DNA of 64,000 nucleotides from CAWDVR01 sp044869805 (GTDB lineage Bacteria > Acidobacteriota > Thermoanaerobaculia > Multivoradales > SZUA-115): assembly GCA_044869805.1 (NCBI GenBank), contig JBIOXV010000180.1, forward strand, positions 1-64,000, read 5' to 3'. Of the stretch, positions 47,130-55,679 are shown one piece after another. Position numbers and translations under genes: made by a program. Position 1 is the stretch's first letter; each line of letters starts with the position of its first letter. A model generated the notes under the pieces. That model saw only the letters and a list, made by a program, of their open reading frames with translations, ran no database searches and was not told the DNA's origin.

Positions 47130-47870
47130 ATGCGAGGCATCGCCACGTTGGCTTGCGTGCTCTCCCTTACCGTGTCGCCGGCGGCGACGGCCGAGACCGT
47201 CGACGAGATTCTGGCCCGGCACCTGGCGGCCCGCGGCGGCGCCGAGAAGCTCGCCTCCGTCCGTGCCCTGCGCATCAAGGGCCGCTTCTTCGAGGGCAGC
47301 ACCGAGGCGCCGTTCCTCTACGAGTGGAAGCGCCCCAACCAGTACCGGTTCGAGATCACCGTCGGTGGCATGACCGAGAGCCAGGGCTTCGACGGCAAGG
47401 CGGGCTGGTCGTTGGACCCGTCCGAGCAGCCCGAGCCGGAGACCATGGCGCCGCTCCAGCTCGCGATGATGAACGACGCCGCCGACTTCGAGGGGCCGCT
47501 GGTCGACTCCGAGGCCAAGGGCGCCAAGGTCGAGCTGGTGGGCAAGACCGAGGTCGAGGGCACGCCCGCCTGGGAGCTAAAGGTCACGCGGGCCGACGGC
47601 GGGGTCGAGCGCAGCTTCCTCGACGCCGAGACCTACCTCGAGATCCTCCAGGTCGAGCGCTACGAGACTCCGGGCGGCGGCTCTTTCGACCTCGAGGTCA
47701 CCTGGAGCGACTACAAAGAAGTCGCCGGCGCCCTCTTCCCCGGCTCCTGGTCGCGCAAGCCCAAGGGCGGCTCCGGCGCCACCACCGTGCTCTTCGAGCA
47801 CATCGAGCCCAACCCGGAATTGCCGGAAGAGCGGTTCAGGAGGCCGGAGAAGGCGGCGGGCAAGGGCTAG
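47130..47870 (+). CDS. LolA-like outer-membrane lipoprotein-sorting-type protein
   Basis: 246-residue exported protein: short signal peptide (RGIATLACVLSLTVSPAATA) and a beta-rich domain with the N-terminal helix VDEILARHLAARGGAEKLASVRALRIKGRF, typical of LolA/LppX-fold proteins annotated as outer-membrane lipoprotein-sorting or lipid carriers. The strand WSDYKEVAGALFPGSWSRK is also typical. The ATG at 47130 has AAAGGAGG 6 bases upstream. Ligand unknown. Confidence 0.75.
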   Translation: MRGIATLACVLSLTVSPAATAETVDEILARHLAARGGAEKLASVRALRIKGRFFEGSTEAPFLYEWKRPNQYRFEITVGGMTESQGFDGKAGWSLDPSEQPEPETMAPLQLAMMNDAADFEGPLVDSEAKGAKVELVGKTEVEGTPAWELKVTRADGGVERSFLDAETYLEILQVERYETPGGGSFDLEVTWSDYKEVAGALFPGSWSRKPKGGSGATTVLFEHIEPNPELPEERFRRPEKAAGKG

Positions 47871-47876
47871 CGCCCT

Positions 47877-48782
47877 TCACATCCCCGGGATCGGCTCGCC
47901 TTCTCTCGCCGTGCGCTCGGCGTAGAGGGCCTGCAGCCGCTCGGTCACCGGGCCGCGGGCGCCGGAGCCGATCCTCCGGCCGTCGACCTCGACGACCGGC
48001 GTGAGCTCGCCCATGGTGCCGGTCGAGAGCATCTCGTCGGCGGTGTAGACCTCGGTCAGGGAGAGGTTCTTCTCGGTGACCGGGAGGTCCGCGCCGCGCG
48101 CGATCTCGATCACCAGGCCGCGGGTGATGCCGGGAAGGCAACTGTCGGCGTGCGGGGTGAAGAGGGCGCCGCGCTTGACCACGAAGACGTTGGTGGCGTT
48201 GGTCTCGGAGACGAAGCCCGCGAGGTCGAGCATCAGGGCGTCGTCGGCGCCCGCCACGTTGGCCTCGATCTTGGCCAGGATGTTGTTGATCAGGTTGTTG
48301 TGGTGGATCTTGGAGTCGAGGGTGGCCGGCGAGTTGCGGCGCGTCGAGGCGGTCACCAGGCGGATGCCGGCGCGGTCGTAGACCGGCGCCTTCCACTCGG
48401 CGAGCACGATCAGGCAGGGCCCCCGCTGGTTGAGGCGCGGGTCCATGCCCGAGGTGACCTTCTCGCCGCGGGTCAGGGTCAGGCGGATGTGCGCGCCGTC
48501 GCGCATGGCATTGGCGGCGAGGGTCTCGAAGATCGCGTCCTTGACCTCGGCGCGGCTCGGCAGCTTGTCGAAGGCCATGGCGTGGGCGGAGGCCAGTAGC
48601 CGGTCGAGATGGGCGTCGAGCGCGAAGACGCGGCCGTTGTAGACCCGCAAGCCCTCCCACACCGCGTCGCCGCCCTGCACCGAGCTGTCGAACACCGAGA
48701 CCCGGGCCTCCGACCGCGGCAGGAGCTTGCCACCCACGTGGACCAGGATCTCCGCGTTCCGGGGATCGGAGATCTGCAGCAT
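47877..48782 (-). CDS. Class IV PLP-dependent aminotransferase (BCAT/D-amino-acid type)
   Basis: 301-residue fold-type IV transaminase. The catalytic lysine is in LDSKIHHNNLINNILA, and substrate/cofactor segments are VSVFDSSVQGGDAVWEGLRVYNG, GFVSETNATNVFVV and LSTGTMGELTPVVEVDG. Branched-chain and D-amino-acid enzymes share these motifs, so the substrate is uncertain. It is the last gene of an operon with a sulfotransferase-like gene whose stop lies 1 base before its ATG. In some plants homologous aminotransferase and sulfotransferase-like domains are fused, supporting a functional link. Confidence 0.87.
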   Translation of the reverse strand: MLQISDPRNAEILVHVGGKLLPRSEARVSVFDSSVQGGDAVWEGLRVYNGRVFALDAHLDRLLASAHAMAFDKLPSRAEVKDAIFETLAANAMRDGAHIRLTLTRGEKVTSGMDPRLNQRGPCLIVLAEWKAPVYDRAGIRLVTASTRRNSPATLDSKIHHNNLINNILAKIEANVAGADDALMLDLAGFVSETNATNVFVVKRGALFTPHADSCLPGITRGLVIEIARGADLPVTEKNLSLTEVYTADEMLSTGTMGELTPVVEVDGRRIGSGARGPVTERLQALYAERTAREGEPIPGM

Positions 48783-48783
48783 C

Positions 48784-49530
48784 TCAGGCCGCCGGAATCG
48801 CCGCCGCGGCGAGCGCCGCGTAGTGCGGCCGGCACTCGGAGAGCAGGGGCAGCAGCCGCTCGGGGAACGGCTCCTGCTTCGGGCGGTAGGGCTCGAAACC
48901 GGTCGAGCGGTGCACGGCGTGGTACCAGTGCGGGGCCCACACCCCGTCGTAGGGCCGCGGTCCCGCCGGCCAGGCGAGCATCTCCTCGTAGAACGGGATG
49001 TCGAGCCGCCGGCAGAGCTCGCCCAGCACGCCGCGGGGGTCGCGCAGCACCTCGCGCGCCTCGAGCACCGGCGGCTCCTGGCCCAATGCTCGCAGCTCGG
49101 CGAGCAGCCGCGACTGGGCCGCGAGCCCGGTGTCGCGCAGCGTGGGCTCCGGAATCTGGTTGACCAGCGAGGGCAGCATCTCGACCGGGTCGCGCACCAG
49201 GAGAACGTTCGCGGTCTGGGTGAGGAAACCGCGATCGAGCTCCACCAGGTGGTGGGCCATCTGCTTGAAGAGGACGACCGGCTTGTCCTCTTCCTCGTCC
49301 GGCGCGGGGCCCAGGATCACCTCGCGCACCACGGCCTCCCCGTCGGTCTCCATGGCCGCCATCACTTGGGCGGCGCCGGGATGGTCGGCGCCGGAAACCC
49401 GCAGGTAGTGGCCGTAGAGCGGCTCGTCCACCACCCGCGTGTCCGGCCGCTGGCCGAAGGAGTACATCAGCGCCGTCGACACGTTGCGCGGGCCGGACCA
49501 CAGGTTGACACGTACGCTGTTGGTGCGCAC
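48784..49530 (-). CDS. Sulfotransferase-like P-loop protein
   Basis: 248-residue protein of the sulfotransferase superfamily. The PAPS 5'-phosphate loop is VNLWSGPRNVSTALMYSF near the N-terminus, and the 3'-phosphate region is NVLLVRDPVEMLPSLVNQ. The GTG start is 1 base from the stop of the NYN gene. Close coupling with a class IV aminotransferase suggests they act on the same amino-acid-derived compound; whether it truly transfers sulfate is unknown. Confidence 0.78.
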   Translation of the reverse strand: MRTNSVRVNLWSGPRNVSTALMYSFGQRPDTRVVDEPLYGHYLRVSGADHPGAAQVMAAMETDGEAVVREVILGPAPDEEEDKPVVLFKQMAHHLVELDRGFLTQTANVLLVRDPVEMLPSLVNQIPEPTLRDTGLAAQSRLLAELRALGQEPPVLEAREVLRDPRGVLGELCRRLDIPFYEEMLAWPAGPRPYDGVWAPHWYHAVHRSTGFEPYRPKQEPFPERLLPLLSECRPHYAALAAAAIPAA

Positions 49531-49531
49531 G

Positions 49532-50872
49532 CTACCTCCCCGTGAAGCCGGTCACCACGTAGGAGCCGGAGCGCTGGTCCTTCTTGAGCTTGATGATGCC
49601 GCGCTTTTCGGCATCCTCGAGCAGCTCGGAGAAGGTGCTGTAGCCGTAGTAGCCCTCGTTGAACGAGGGCTTCTTGCGCTGCATGGTCTGCTTGACCATC
49701 GAGCCCCAGAGCACGTCCTTGTTCTCGCGCATCAGGGCGAGGATGGCGTCGTTCATCAGCTCGAAGGCCTCGGCCTGCTTCTTCGACAAGCCGGCGAGCT
49801 GCGGCGCCTTGGCCTGGTCGCGCCACACGTCCTCGTAGTAGAGGAACTCGTCGCAGTTGCCGATCAGGAGGTTCGACGAGGCGCCCTTGACGCCGACCCC
49901 GATCACGTACTTGTTGTTCTCCTTGAGCTTCGAGACCAGGGGCGAGAAGTCACTGTCGCCGGAGAGGAGGGCGAAAGTGTCGAGGTGCTCCTTCGAGTAG
50001 CAGAGGTCCATGGCGTCGACCACCATCTTGATGTCGGCGCTGTTCTTGCCCGAGTAGAACTTCTGTGGGATGTCGATCAGCTCGATGGCCGCTTCGTGGA
50101 AGCCGCGCTTGAAGTCGCTGTAGCGCTCCCAGTCGCAGTACGCCTTCTTGACGATGATCTTGCCCTTTTCGAGCAGCCGCTCGAGCACCAGGTTGATGTC
50201 GAACTTCTTGACCTCTTTCGAGTCGCGCACGCCCAGGGCGAGGTTCTCGAGGTCGCAGAAGAGGGCGATCTTCCGTTCGTCGTTCACGGAGGCGTTCCTT
50301 TCCGGGGCCACGGCAACCACCACCTCGCGGGTGAAGCTGCGGCCATAGTCGGCGGCATCGTCGTCCGCCGGGCGTTGCACGGCACGCTGGCGAACGGGCC
50401 GTTGTACTTCGGCGGGTTCCTCCACCGGCTCGTCGTCGACCTCGAGGTCGTCCTCCGGCAGCACCACCGCCGCGCGGCCTCGGCCGCGCGTGCCGCGGCG
50501 CCGCCGGGAGCGCGAGCGGCCCGCGGGCGTGTCCGCCTCCCCCGGCTCCGGCTCGAGCCCGGCGGGCTCCGCTGCGGAAGCCGAGCGCTCGCCGCTGGCC
50601 TCGAGCGCTTCGACCGGCGCTGCGCCGGTGTCGCGGGCAGGCGGCTCGGCGGCGGGCGGTGCCTGCGGCAAGGCCACCGCGGGATCGTCGAGAGGCGAGG
50701 GCGCCTCACGCGGTGGCCCGGCTTCGGAGATGAGCTGTCGAGGGGAATCGGGGGGTGGAGCCTCGGTGGGCGCCGGGGGACGGGCGGGGTCACCGTCGCG
50801 CTTTCGGCCGGGATCGGGATCTTTCTCTTCGGGCGCCCCTTCCGCGAAGGGGCGGAGCCACCATGTGGTCAC
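49532..50872 (-). CDS. NYN-domain ribonuclease with C-terminal OST-HTH/LOTUS domain
   Basis: 446-residue protein with three parts. Residues 1 to about 200 are Pro/Glu/Ala-rich and disordered, with a basic stretch (GRSRSRRRRGTRGRGRA) able to bind RNA. The NYN (LabA/DUF88, PIN-like) domain follows, with acidic catalytic residues in KIALFCDLENLALG, KNSADIKMVVDAMD and LLSGDSDFSPLVSKL. The C-terminal LOTUS-like winged helix is at about 375-446 (SFNEGYYGYSTFSELLEDAEKRGIIKL). Probably an RNA-processing factor. First gene of the operon; ATG start. Confidence 0.86.
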   Translation of the reverse strand: MTTWWLRPFAEGAPEEKDPDPGRKRDGDPARPPAPTEAPPPDSPRQLISEAGPPREAPSPLDDPAVALPQAPPAAEPPARDTGAAPVEALEASGERSASAAEPAGLEPEPGEADTPAGRSRSRRRRGTRGRGRAAVVLPEDDLEVDDEPVEEPAEVQRPVRQRAVQRPADDDAADYGRSFTREVVVAVAPERNASVNDERKIALFCDLENLALGVRDSKEVKKFDINLVLERLLEKGKIIVKKAYCDWERYSDFKRGFHEAAIELIDIPQKFYSGKNSADIKMVVDAMDLCYSKEHLDTFALLSGDSDFSPLVSKLKENNKYVIGVGVKGASSNLLIGNCDEFLYYEDVWRDQAKAPQLAGLSKKQAEAFELMNDAILALMRENKDVLWGSMVKQTMQRKKPSFNEGYYGYSTFSELLEDAEKRGIIKLKKDQRSGSYVVTGFTGR

Positions 50873-51038
50873 GTCTCAACTCTCCTTGCCGAGGGCTCGA
50901 GCGCCGGATGGGGTCGGTCCAAAAGGTGTGCCTCGCAGGCGTGCGCCGCGGCCGGCGCGAGGTTCGAGCCTCGAAAGAGGCTGCATTGCATGGGGCGGGA
51001 TGGGCCTCGAGCCCGACCGCTAGTATAGCCTAGCCGGC

Positions 51039-51674
51039 GTGCGCCACACGATCGCGCTGCTGGTGAGCGGCGCCTCCGGCATGCTGCTGCCGCGCCGCTT
51101 CCTGGCCCGCCTTGCCGTCCTCGAAGCGGTGGAGAGGGTGCACCTGGTGGTCTCGGCCGGCGCCAGTCGGGTGCTCGCCCACGAGTTGGGGGCCGGCCGC
51201 ACCAGCGCCGCCGACCTGATGGAGGCGGCCGCCCTGGGGCCGAAGGAGCGGCAGAAGATCGCTCTGCACCGCAACAACGACCTCGCGGCGCCGATCGCCT
51301 CCGGCTCGTACCCGCTCACGGGAACCGTCGTGCTGCCGTGTAGCGCCGGCACCCTGGGGGCGCTCGCCACCGGCTCGGCACGCACCCTCATCCACCGCGC
51401 GGGCGCCGTGGCCTTGAAGGAGCGCTGGCCCCTGGTGCTCGGCTTCCGCGAGACGCCGCTCTCGCTCGTCCACCTCGAGAACCTGCGGCGCCTGGCCTAC
51501 GCCGGGGCGACCATCCTGCCGCCCATCCCGGCGTTCTATATTGGCTCGGGAGAGGAAGCCGGCCGAGGCGGCGAGGAGGACAGCCTGGGGCGCTTCCTCG
51601 ACCACTACGCGTTGCGGGTCTTCGACCACCTGGGGATCGAGGAGCCGGGGGCGCCCGGGCTGCGCTGGAGTTGA
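51039..51674 (+). CDS. ubiX: UbiX-family flavin prenyltransferase
   Basis: 211-residue flavoprotein that makes prenylated FMN for UbiD-type decarboxylases. N-terminal FMN-binding LLVSGASGMLLP, the central IASGSYPLTGTVVLPCSAGTLGALATGSA and the R-E-T-P-L-S-L-V-H-L-E-N motif are clear. In organisms using futalosine menaquinone synthesis, UbiX/UbiD-like pairs decarboxylate the naphthoate; mqnE and a UbiA-like gene 7 kb away fit this. GTG start; TAGTAT at 51021-51026 may be its -10 box. Confidence 0.92.
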   Translation: MRHTIALLVSGASGMLLPRRFLARLAVLEAVERVHLVVSAGASRVLAHELGAGRTSAADLMEAAALGPKERQKIALHRNNDLAAPIASGSYPLTGTVVLPCSAGTLGALATGSARTLIHRAGAVALKERWPLVLGFRETPLSLVHLENLRRLAYAGATILPPIPAFYIGSGEEAGRGGEEDSLGRFLDHYALRVFDHLGIEEPGAPGLRWS

Positions 51675-51696
51675 TCGCGCCCACCTCGGAGACCGG

Positions 51697-51930
51697 CTAC
51701 TCGCTGGTGGTGAAGGTCGACTCGACGAAGGTGCGGTTGCCCTCCAGCCCGACCATCTCCCCGCCTCTGGCCCCAGCCGCCAGCGGCCCAGCAGCTCGCA
51801 GCCGTAGAGCCGGGCCTGATCGCCGTTCTGCGGGCGCGTCGAGTCGTAGATCTCACCGTGGAGCACGGTCTCGTCGCGCCGTAGGAAGGTGAACTCCTTC
51901 AGCTCATCTTCATCTTCCTCTTCTAAGCTG
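51697..51930 (-). pseudogene. Possible remnant of a small gene, frameshifted
   Basis: Minus-strand frame reading LKEFTFLRRDETVLHGEIYD and continuing about 25 residues (ARLYGCELLGRWRLGPEA), then, after a one-base frame change near 51765, GLEGNRTFVESTFTTSE and a stop at 51697-51699. The composition looks protein-like in both parts, but no start codon is available because the 5' side runs into the response-regulator gene. No family was recognised. It could equally be chance. Confidence 0.3.
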
Positions 51931-51936
51931 CCGGGT

Positions 51937-52608
51937 ATGAAGCTGCTGGTGGTCGAGGATTCCGAACGCCTGCGGCGTTCCCTCGGCCGCGGCCTGGAGC
52001 GCGCCGGCTTCGCGGTCGACTTGACCGCCGACGGCAGCGAGGGCCTCGCCTACGCCGAGGTCAACGACTACGACGCGATCATCCTCGACCTGATGCTGCC
52101 GCGCCTGGACGGCCTGGCGGTGCTCAGGGCCCTTCGCCGCCAGGGAAAGCAGACCCACGTCCTCATCCTGTCGGCCAAGGACCAGGTGGACGATCGCATC
52201 CACGGCCTCGAGCTCGGGGCCGACGACTACCTGGTCAAGCCCTTCTCCTTCGACGAGCTCTGCGCCCGGGTGCGCGCCCTGGTGCGGCGCCGCTACGGAA
52301 AAAAGAACCCGGTGCTCACCGTGGGCGACCTCGAGATCGACACCGCGGGCCAACGGGCCCTGCGCGCCGGCGAGCCGCTGGCGCTCTCCCCCGCCGAGTA
52401 CGCGCTGCTCGAGCTGCTCGCTCTCTCACGCGGCCGCGTCGTGTCGCGCGACCAGATCCTCGACCGCCTCTACGACAGCGCGGCGGAGGTGTCGAGCAAC
52501 GTCGTCGAGGTGCTGGTCTGCGCGCTGCGCAAGAAGGTCCAGCGCGAGGGCGCGCCGCCGCTGATCGTCACCCGCCGCGGCCGCGGCTACCTGATCGAGG
52601 CCGAGTGA
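51937..52608 (+). CDS. OmpR/PhoB-family response regulator
   Basis: 223-residue regulator with a receiver domain (acidic pair E7-D8, phospho-acceptor Asp51 in AIILDLMLPRLDG, Lys in DYLVKPF) and a C-terminal winged helix (LTVGDLEIDTAGQRALRAGE, SPAEYALLELLALSRGRVVSRDQIL, VVEVLVCALRKKV). The QseB/CusR/TctD-like receiver suggests metal, envelope or organic-acid sensing. The ATG at 51937 is preferred over an upstream GTG because the receiver begins MKLLVVED. Its stop overlaps the kinase start. Confidence 0.93.
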   Translation: MKLLVVEDSERLRRSLGRGLERAGFAVDLTADGSEGLAYAEVNDYDAIILDLMLPRLDGLAVLRALRRQGKQTHVLILSAKDQVDDRIHGLELGADDYLVKPFSFDELCARVRALVRRRYGKKNPVLTVGDLEIDTAGQRALRAGEPLALSPAEYALLELLALSRGRVVSRDQILDRLYDSAAEVSSNVVEVLVCALRKKVQREGAPPLIVTRRGRGYLIEAE

Positions 52609-54056
52609 TGCGCTCCATCCGCCGCCGCCTGCTGTGGTCGCTCTTGGTGGGCTGCGGCCTCCTGGTGCTGGCGGCCGGCCTGGGATCGAGCGCTCTCGTC
52701 GAGCGGCGGCTGCGCTCCGAGCTCGACCGCTCGCTGCTCACCCGGGCGCAGGTGCTGGTGACCCTGACCTTCCAGCACCGCGGCGAGGTGGAGATCGACT
52801 TCGCCGACGAGTTCATGCCCGAGTTCGAGGCTCGCGAGCGGCCCGAGTACTTCGAGCTATGGCTGGCGGACGGTACCGTCGTCGAGCGTTCGCGGTCGCT
52901 CGGCGAGCGAGACCTGCCGCGCTCGGCCGAGCTGCCGAGGTCGCCGCGCTATGCCGACCTGCGGTTGCCCGACGGCCGGCCCGGCCGCCTGGTGGAGATC
53001 GCCTTCGTGCCGCAGCTCGAGGACGACGCGGCGTGGGGCGAGACGGCCGCCGATCCCGCCTCGCCGCCCGGTGAGCTCAGCTCGGCGGTGCTGGTGGTGG
53101 CGCGCGGCCGCGACGAGCTCGAGGCGCTGGTCCGACGGCTGTACTGGAGCGCGGTGGGCATCGCGGCGCTGCTCCTGGCGGGGATCGCGGCGCTGGTCCG
53201 CTGGGCGGTGGCGAGCGGGCTCGAGCCCCTGGGCGAGGTCGGCCGGCAGGTGCAGGCGCTCGACGCCAGCCGGCTGGAGGGCCGGGTCGCGGTCCAGCCG
53301 CCGGTCGCCGAGCTGGCGCCGGTGGTGGGCCAGCTCAACGCCCTCCTCGGCCGGCTGGAGGCCGCGCTGCAGCGCGAGCGCCGCTTCTCGAGCGACGTCG
53401 CCCACGAGCTGCGCACGCCGGTCGCCGAGCTGCGCAACCTGGCCGAGGTCGGCGAGCGGTGGCCGGACGACCGCGAGGCGGTGCGCGCTTTCTTCCTGGA
53501 CGTGCAGTCGATCGCCCGGCAGATGCAGAGCACGGTGTCCACACTCCTGGCGCTCACCCGCTGCGAGGGCGGGCTCGAGCGCCCCGAGCCCGGCGAGGTC
53601 TCCCTGGCGCAGCTCCTCGCCGAGACCTGGGCGGCCCTGGAGCCGATGGCGGCGGCTCGCGGCCTGCGGCTCGAGCTGGAGGCGCCCTCGGGGGCCATCG
53701 TGGCCGACCGCGAGAAGCTGGTGATCATCCTCGCCAACCTGCTGTCGAACGCCGTGACCTACAGCCCGGAGGGCAGCACCGTGACCGCGACCGCCCGGGT
53801 CGAGGGTGCCGCGCTGGAGATCACCGTTTCCAACCCCGCGCCGCACCTCACCGCCGAGGACCTGCCGCATCTCTTCGAGCGCTTCTGGCGCAAGGACGCG
53901 GCGCGCTCCGACGGCCAGCACACCGGCCTCGGGTTGGCCCTGGCCCGCTCGCTCGCCACCGTCCTCGGCCTGGAGCTGACCGCCGCCTTGCGCCCCGACC
54001 AGCACCTCGAGCTCCGCCTCGCGGGAAAGAAGCCACCAGCAAAGGAGAGCCCATGA
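52608..54056 (+). CDS. Sensor histidine kinase (CusS/QseC-like)
   Basis: 482-residue membrane kinase: TM1 about 9-30, a periplasmic domain of about 150 residues, TM2 about 178-202, HAMP, a DHp domain with His266 in VAHELRTPVAEL, then HATPase motifs NLLSNAVTYSPEG, FERFWRKD and HTGLGLALARSLA. The DxGxG G1 box is degenerate (VSNPAPHL in place of a DxG motif), as in a subset of CusS/QseC-like kinases. A GTG three bases upstream is an alternative start; both overlap the regulator stop. It is followed by an overlapping barrel gene. Confidence 0.9.
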   Translation: MRSIRRRLLWSLLVGCGLLVLAAGLGSSALVERRLRSELDRSLLTRAQVLVTLTFQHRGEVEIDFADEFMPEFEARERPEYFELWLADGTVVERSRSLGERDLPRSAELPRSPRYADLRLPDGRPGRLVEIAFVPQLEDDAAWGETAADPASPPGELSSAVLVVARGRDELEALVRRLYWSAVGIAALLLAGIAALVRWAVASGLEPLGEVGRQVQALDASRLEGRVAVQPPVAELAPVVGQLNALLGRLEAALQRERRFSSDVAHELRTPVAELRNLAEVGERWPDDREAVRAFFLDVQSIARQMQSTVSTLLALTRCEGGLERPEPGEVSLAQLLAETWAALEPMAAARGLRLELEAPSGAIVADREKLVIILANLLSNAVTYSPEGSTVTATARVEGAALEITVSNPAPHLTAEDLPHLFERFWRKDAARSDGQHTGLGLALARSLATVLGLELTAALRPDQHLELRLAGKKPPAKESP

Positions 54057-54688
54057 GAAAGACCCTGTGGATCGCCGTCGCAGTGCTCGCCCTTCCCGCC
54101 ATCGCCGTGCACGCCCAGCCGGGACGCTTCGACCTCGGCCTGCGCGCCGGCCTGATGGCGGCGGACGGCGAGCCGGCCAACGACATCCCCGGCTACGGCG
54201 TCTTCAGCCACTACCGGCTGAACGAGCGCTGGCGGCTGGGGTTCGCCATCGACACTGCGGAGTACGACTTCGAAGAGCCGGCGAAGATCGTCGGCCTCGC
54301 CCAGAGCCCTGCCATCGAGCCAGTCGACGTCAAGGCCGAGTCTCTGACCGCGAGCGCCTGGATCGAGCGCACCTACCTCCGGCGCAAGACCGAGTGGTTC
54401 TGGGGCGCCGGCCTGGGGCTGGCCTCGATCGACGTGCCGGACGCGAGCGGCCCGCTCGCCAACGGCGGCCGCTTCGACATCGAGACCGACGCCGGCACCG
54501 AGATCGTGGCGCAGCTCCTCGCCGGCTTCTCGCGGCGGCTGGGAGAGCGCTGGGCGCTCGAGTTCGCGGTCAGGGCCGACCAGCACTTCGCCGACTGGAA
54601 AGTCCGCGACCGGGTCTCGGGACGGGCCTCGACGATCGACGACTACCTGGCCCTGGGCGGCTATCTGGGCTTCGCCTTCCGGTTCTGA
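54053..54688 (+). CDS. Outer-membrane beta-barrel protein (OmpW/OprF-like)
   Basis: 211-residue exported protein: signal peptide RKTLWIAVAVLALPAIAVHA, then amphipathic strands with a terminal aromatic (GYLGFAFRF), the classic C-terminal recognition motif of outer-membrane barrels. Eight strands are plausible. ATG overlaps the kinase stop (ATGA) behind AAAGGAGAGCCC, so it is cotranscribed with the two-component genes and may be their reporter or target. Confidence 0.75.
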   Translation: MRKTLWIAVAVLALPAIAVHAQPGRFDLGLRAGLMAADGEPANDIPGYGVFSHYRLNERWRLGFAIDTAEYDFEEPAKIVGLAQSPAIEPVDVKAESLTASAWIERTYLRRKTEWFWGAGLGLASIDVPDASGPLANGGRFDIETDAGTEIVAQLLAGFSRRLGERWALEFAVRADQHFADWKVRDRVSGRASTIDDYLALGGYLGFAFRF

Positions 54689-54797
54689 GGGAGCCGAGGG
54701 CCCATGGCGCCCGCCGTAGTTCCTGCCGACCCACGAGCCCGCGGTCTGTACCAGATTCCGACCGCGGCGCTCCCGCGGGAAGCCACCTCGACGCTGG

Positions 54798-54822
54798 GGA
54801 ACTGACGCGCTTCTTGCACGTC
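54798..54822 (+). promoter_or_regulatory. ECF-sigma-type promoter (GGAAC-N16-CGTC)
   Basis: GGAAC at 54798-54802 and CGTC at 54819-54822 are separated by 16 bases, the textbook spacing for extracytoplasmic-function sigma factors. It lies 45 bases upstream of the DUF2231-Rieske ATG, in an intergenic region with no other evident gene. Confidence 0.6.
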
Positions 54823-54867
54823 ACGCACCGCGCTGGCTTCCGCCAGCACCGCGCGAGGAGGCACACC

Positions 54868-55656
54868 ATGCGCAGCAAGGCCAGCTTCAAGGGTCATCCG
54901 ATCCACCCGGCGCTGATCCCCTTCCCGTTCGCGTTCCTTACCGGCGCGCTCCTCTTCGACGCCGCGGCCCTGCTCCTCGCGCGCCCGGCGTTCTGGGCCA
55001 CCGGGAGGCACCTGGCGGTCGCCGGGGTGGTGACCGGCCTGGTCGCCGCGGTGCCTGGCCTCGTCGACTACTTCTACACCGTGCCCCCGAAGAGCAGCGG
55101 CAAGCTGCGGGCGACCCAGCACATGCTCGTCAACGTCTCGGCGGTGGCCCTCTTCGCGGTCGCCTGGCTGCTTCGCCGCGGCGCCCCGCAGCCGGAGGTG
55201 GCCGTGCTCGCCCTCGAGCTGGTGGCGGTCGGGTTGCTCACCGCCGGCGGTTGGATGGGGGGCACGCTGGTCAACCGCAACCAGTTCGGCGTCGACCACC
55301 GCTACGCCGGCGCCGGCAAGTGGCAGGAGCAGACGATCGAAGCGCGGCCGGGCACCGCGGTGGTGGTCGCCCGGCTCGGCGCCCTCGAGGTCGACCAGAT
55401 GAAGCTGCTGCGCATCGACGGCCGGCGTATCGTCCTCGCTCGCACCGAGCAGGGCCACGTCGCCTTCGACGACCGCTGCTCGCACGTCGGGGGGGCGCTG
55501 TCCGGGGGCATCATGATCTGCGGCACCGTGCAGTGCCCCTGGCACGGCTCGCAGTTCGACGTGCGCACAGGGGCCGTCAAGGCCGGCCCGGCCACCAGCG
55601 GGATCAAGACCTATGCCATCGAGGAAGCACAGGGCGAGGTGCGGCTGCGGCTCTGA
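54868..55656 (+). CDS. DUF2231 membrane domain fused to a Rieske [2Fe-2S] domain
   Basis: 262-residue fusion. The first ~150 residues form a DUF2231 membrane domain (GHPIHPALIPFPFAFLTGALLFD, then three further helices, with the H-x-x-H-like HPIHP motif). The last ~110 form a Rieske ferredoxin-like domain with cluster ligands C-S-H in DDRCSHVGGALS and C-P-W-H in VQCPWHGSQFDV. It may pass electrons between a membrane donor and an oxygenase or oxidase. An ECF-type promoter upstream suggests stress induction. ATG follows GAGGAGGCACACC. Confidence 0.85.
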   Translation: MRSKASFKGHPIHPALIPFPFAFLTGALLFDAAALLLARPAFWATGRHLAVAGVVTGLVAAVPGLVDYFYTVPPKSSGKLRATQHMLVNVSAVALFAVAWLLRRGAPQPEVAVLALELVAVGLLTAGGWMGGTLVNRNQFGVDHRYAGAGKWQEQTIEARPGTAVVVARLGALEVDQMKLLRIDGRRIVLARTEQGHVAFDDRCSHVGGALSGGIMICGTVQCPWHGSQFDVRTGAVKAGPATSGIKTYAIEEAQGEVRLRL

Positions 55657-55679
55657 GCCTGGCGAATCGCCAACGGAGC

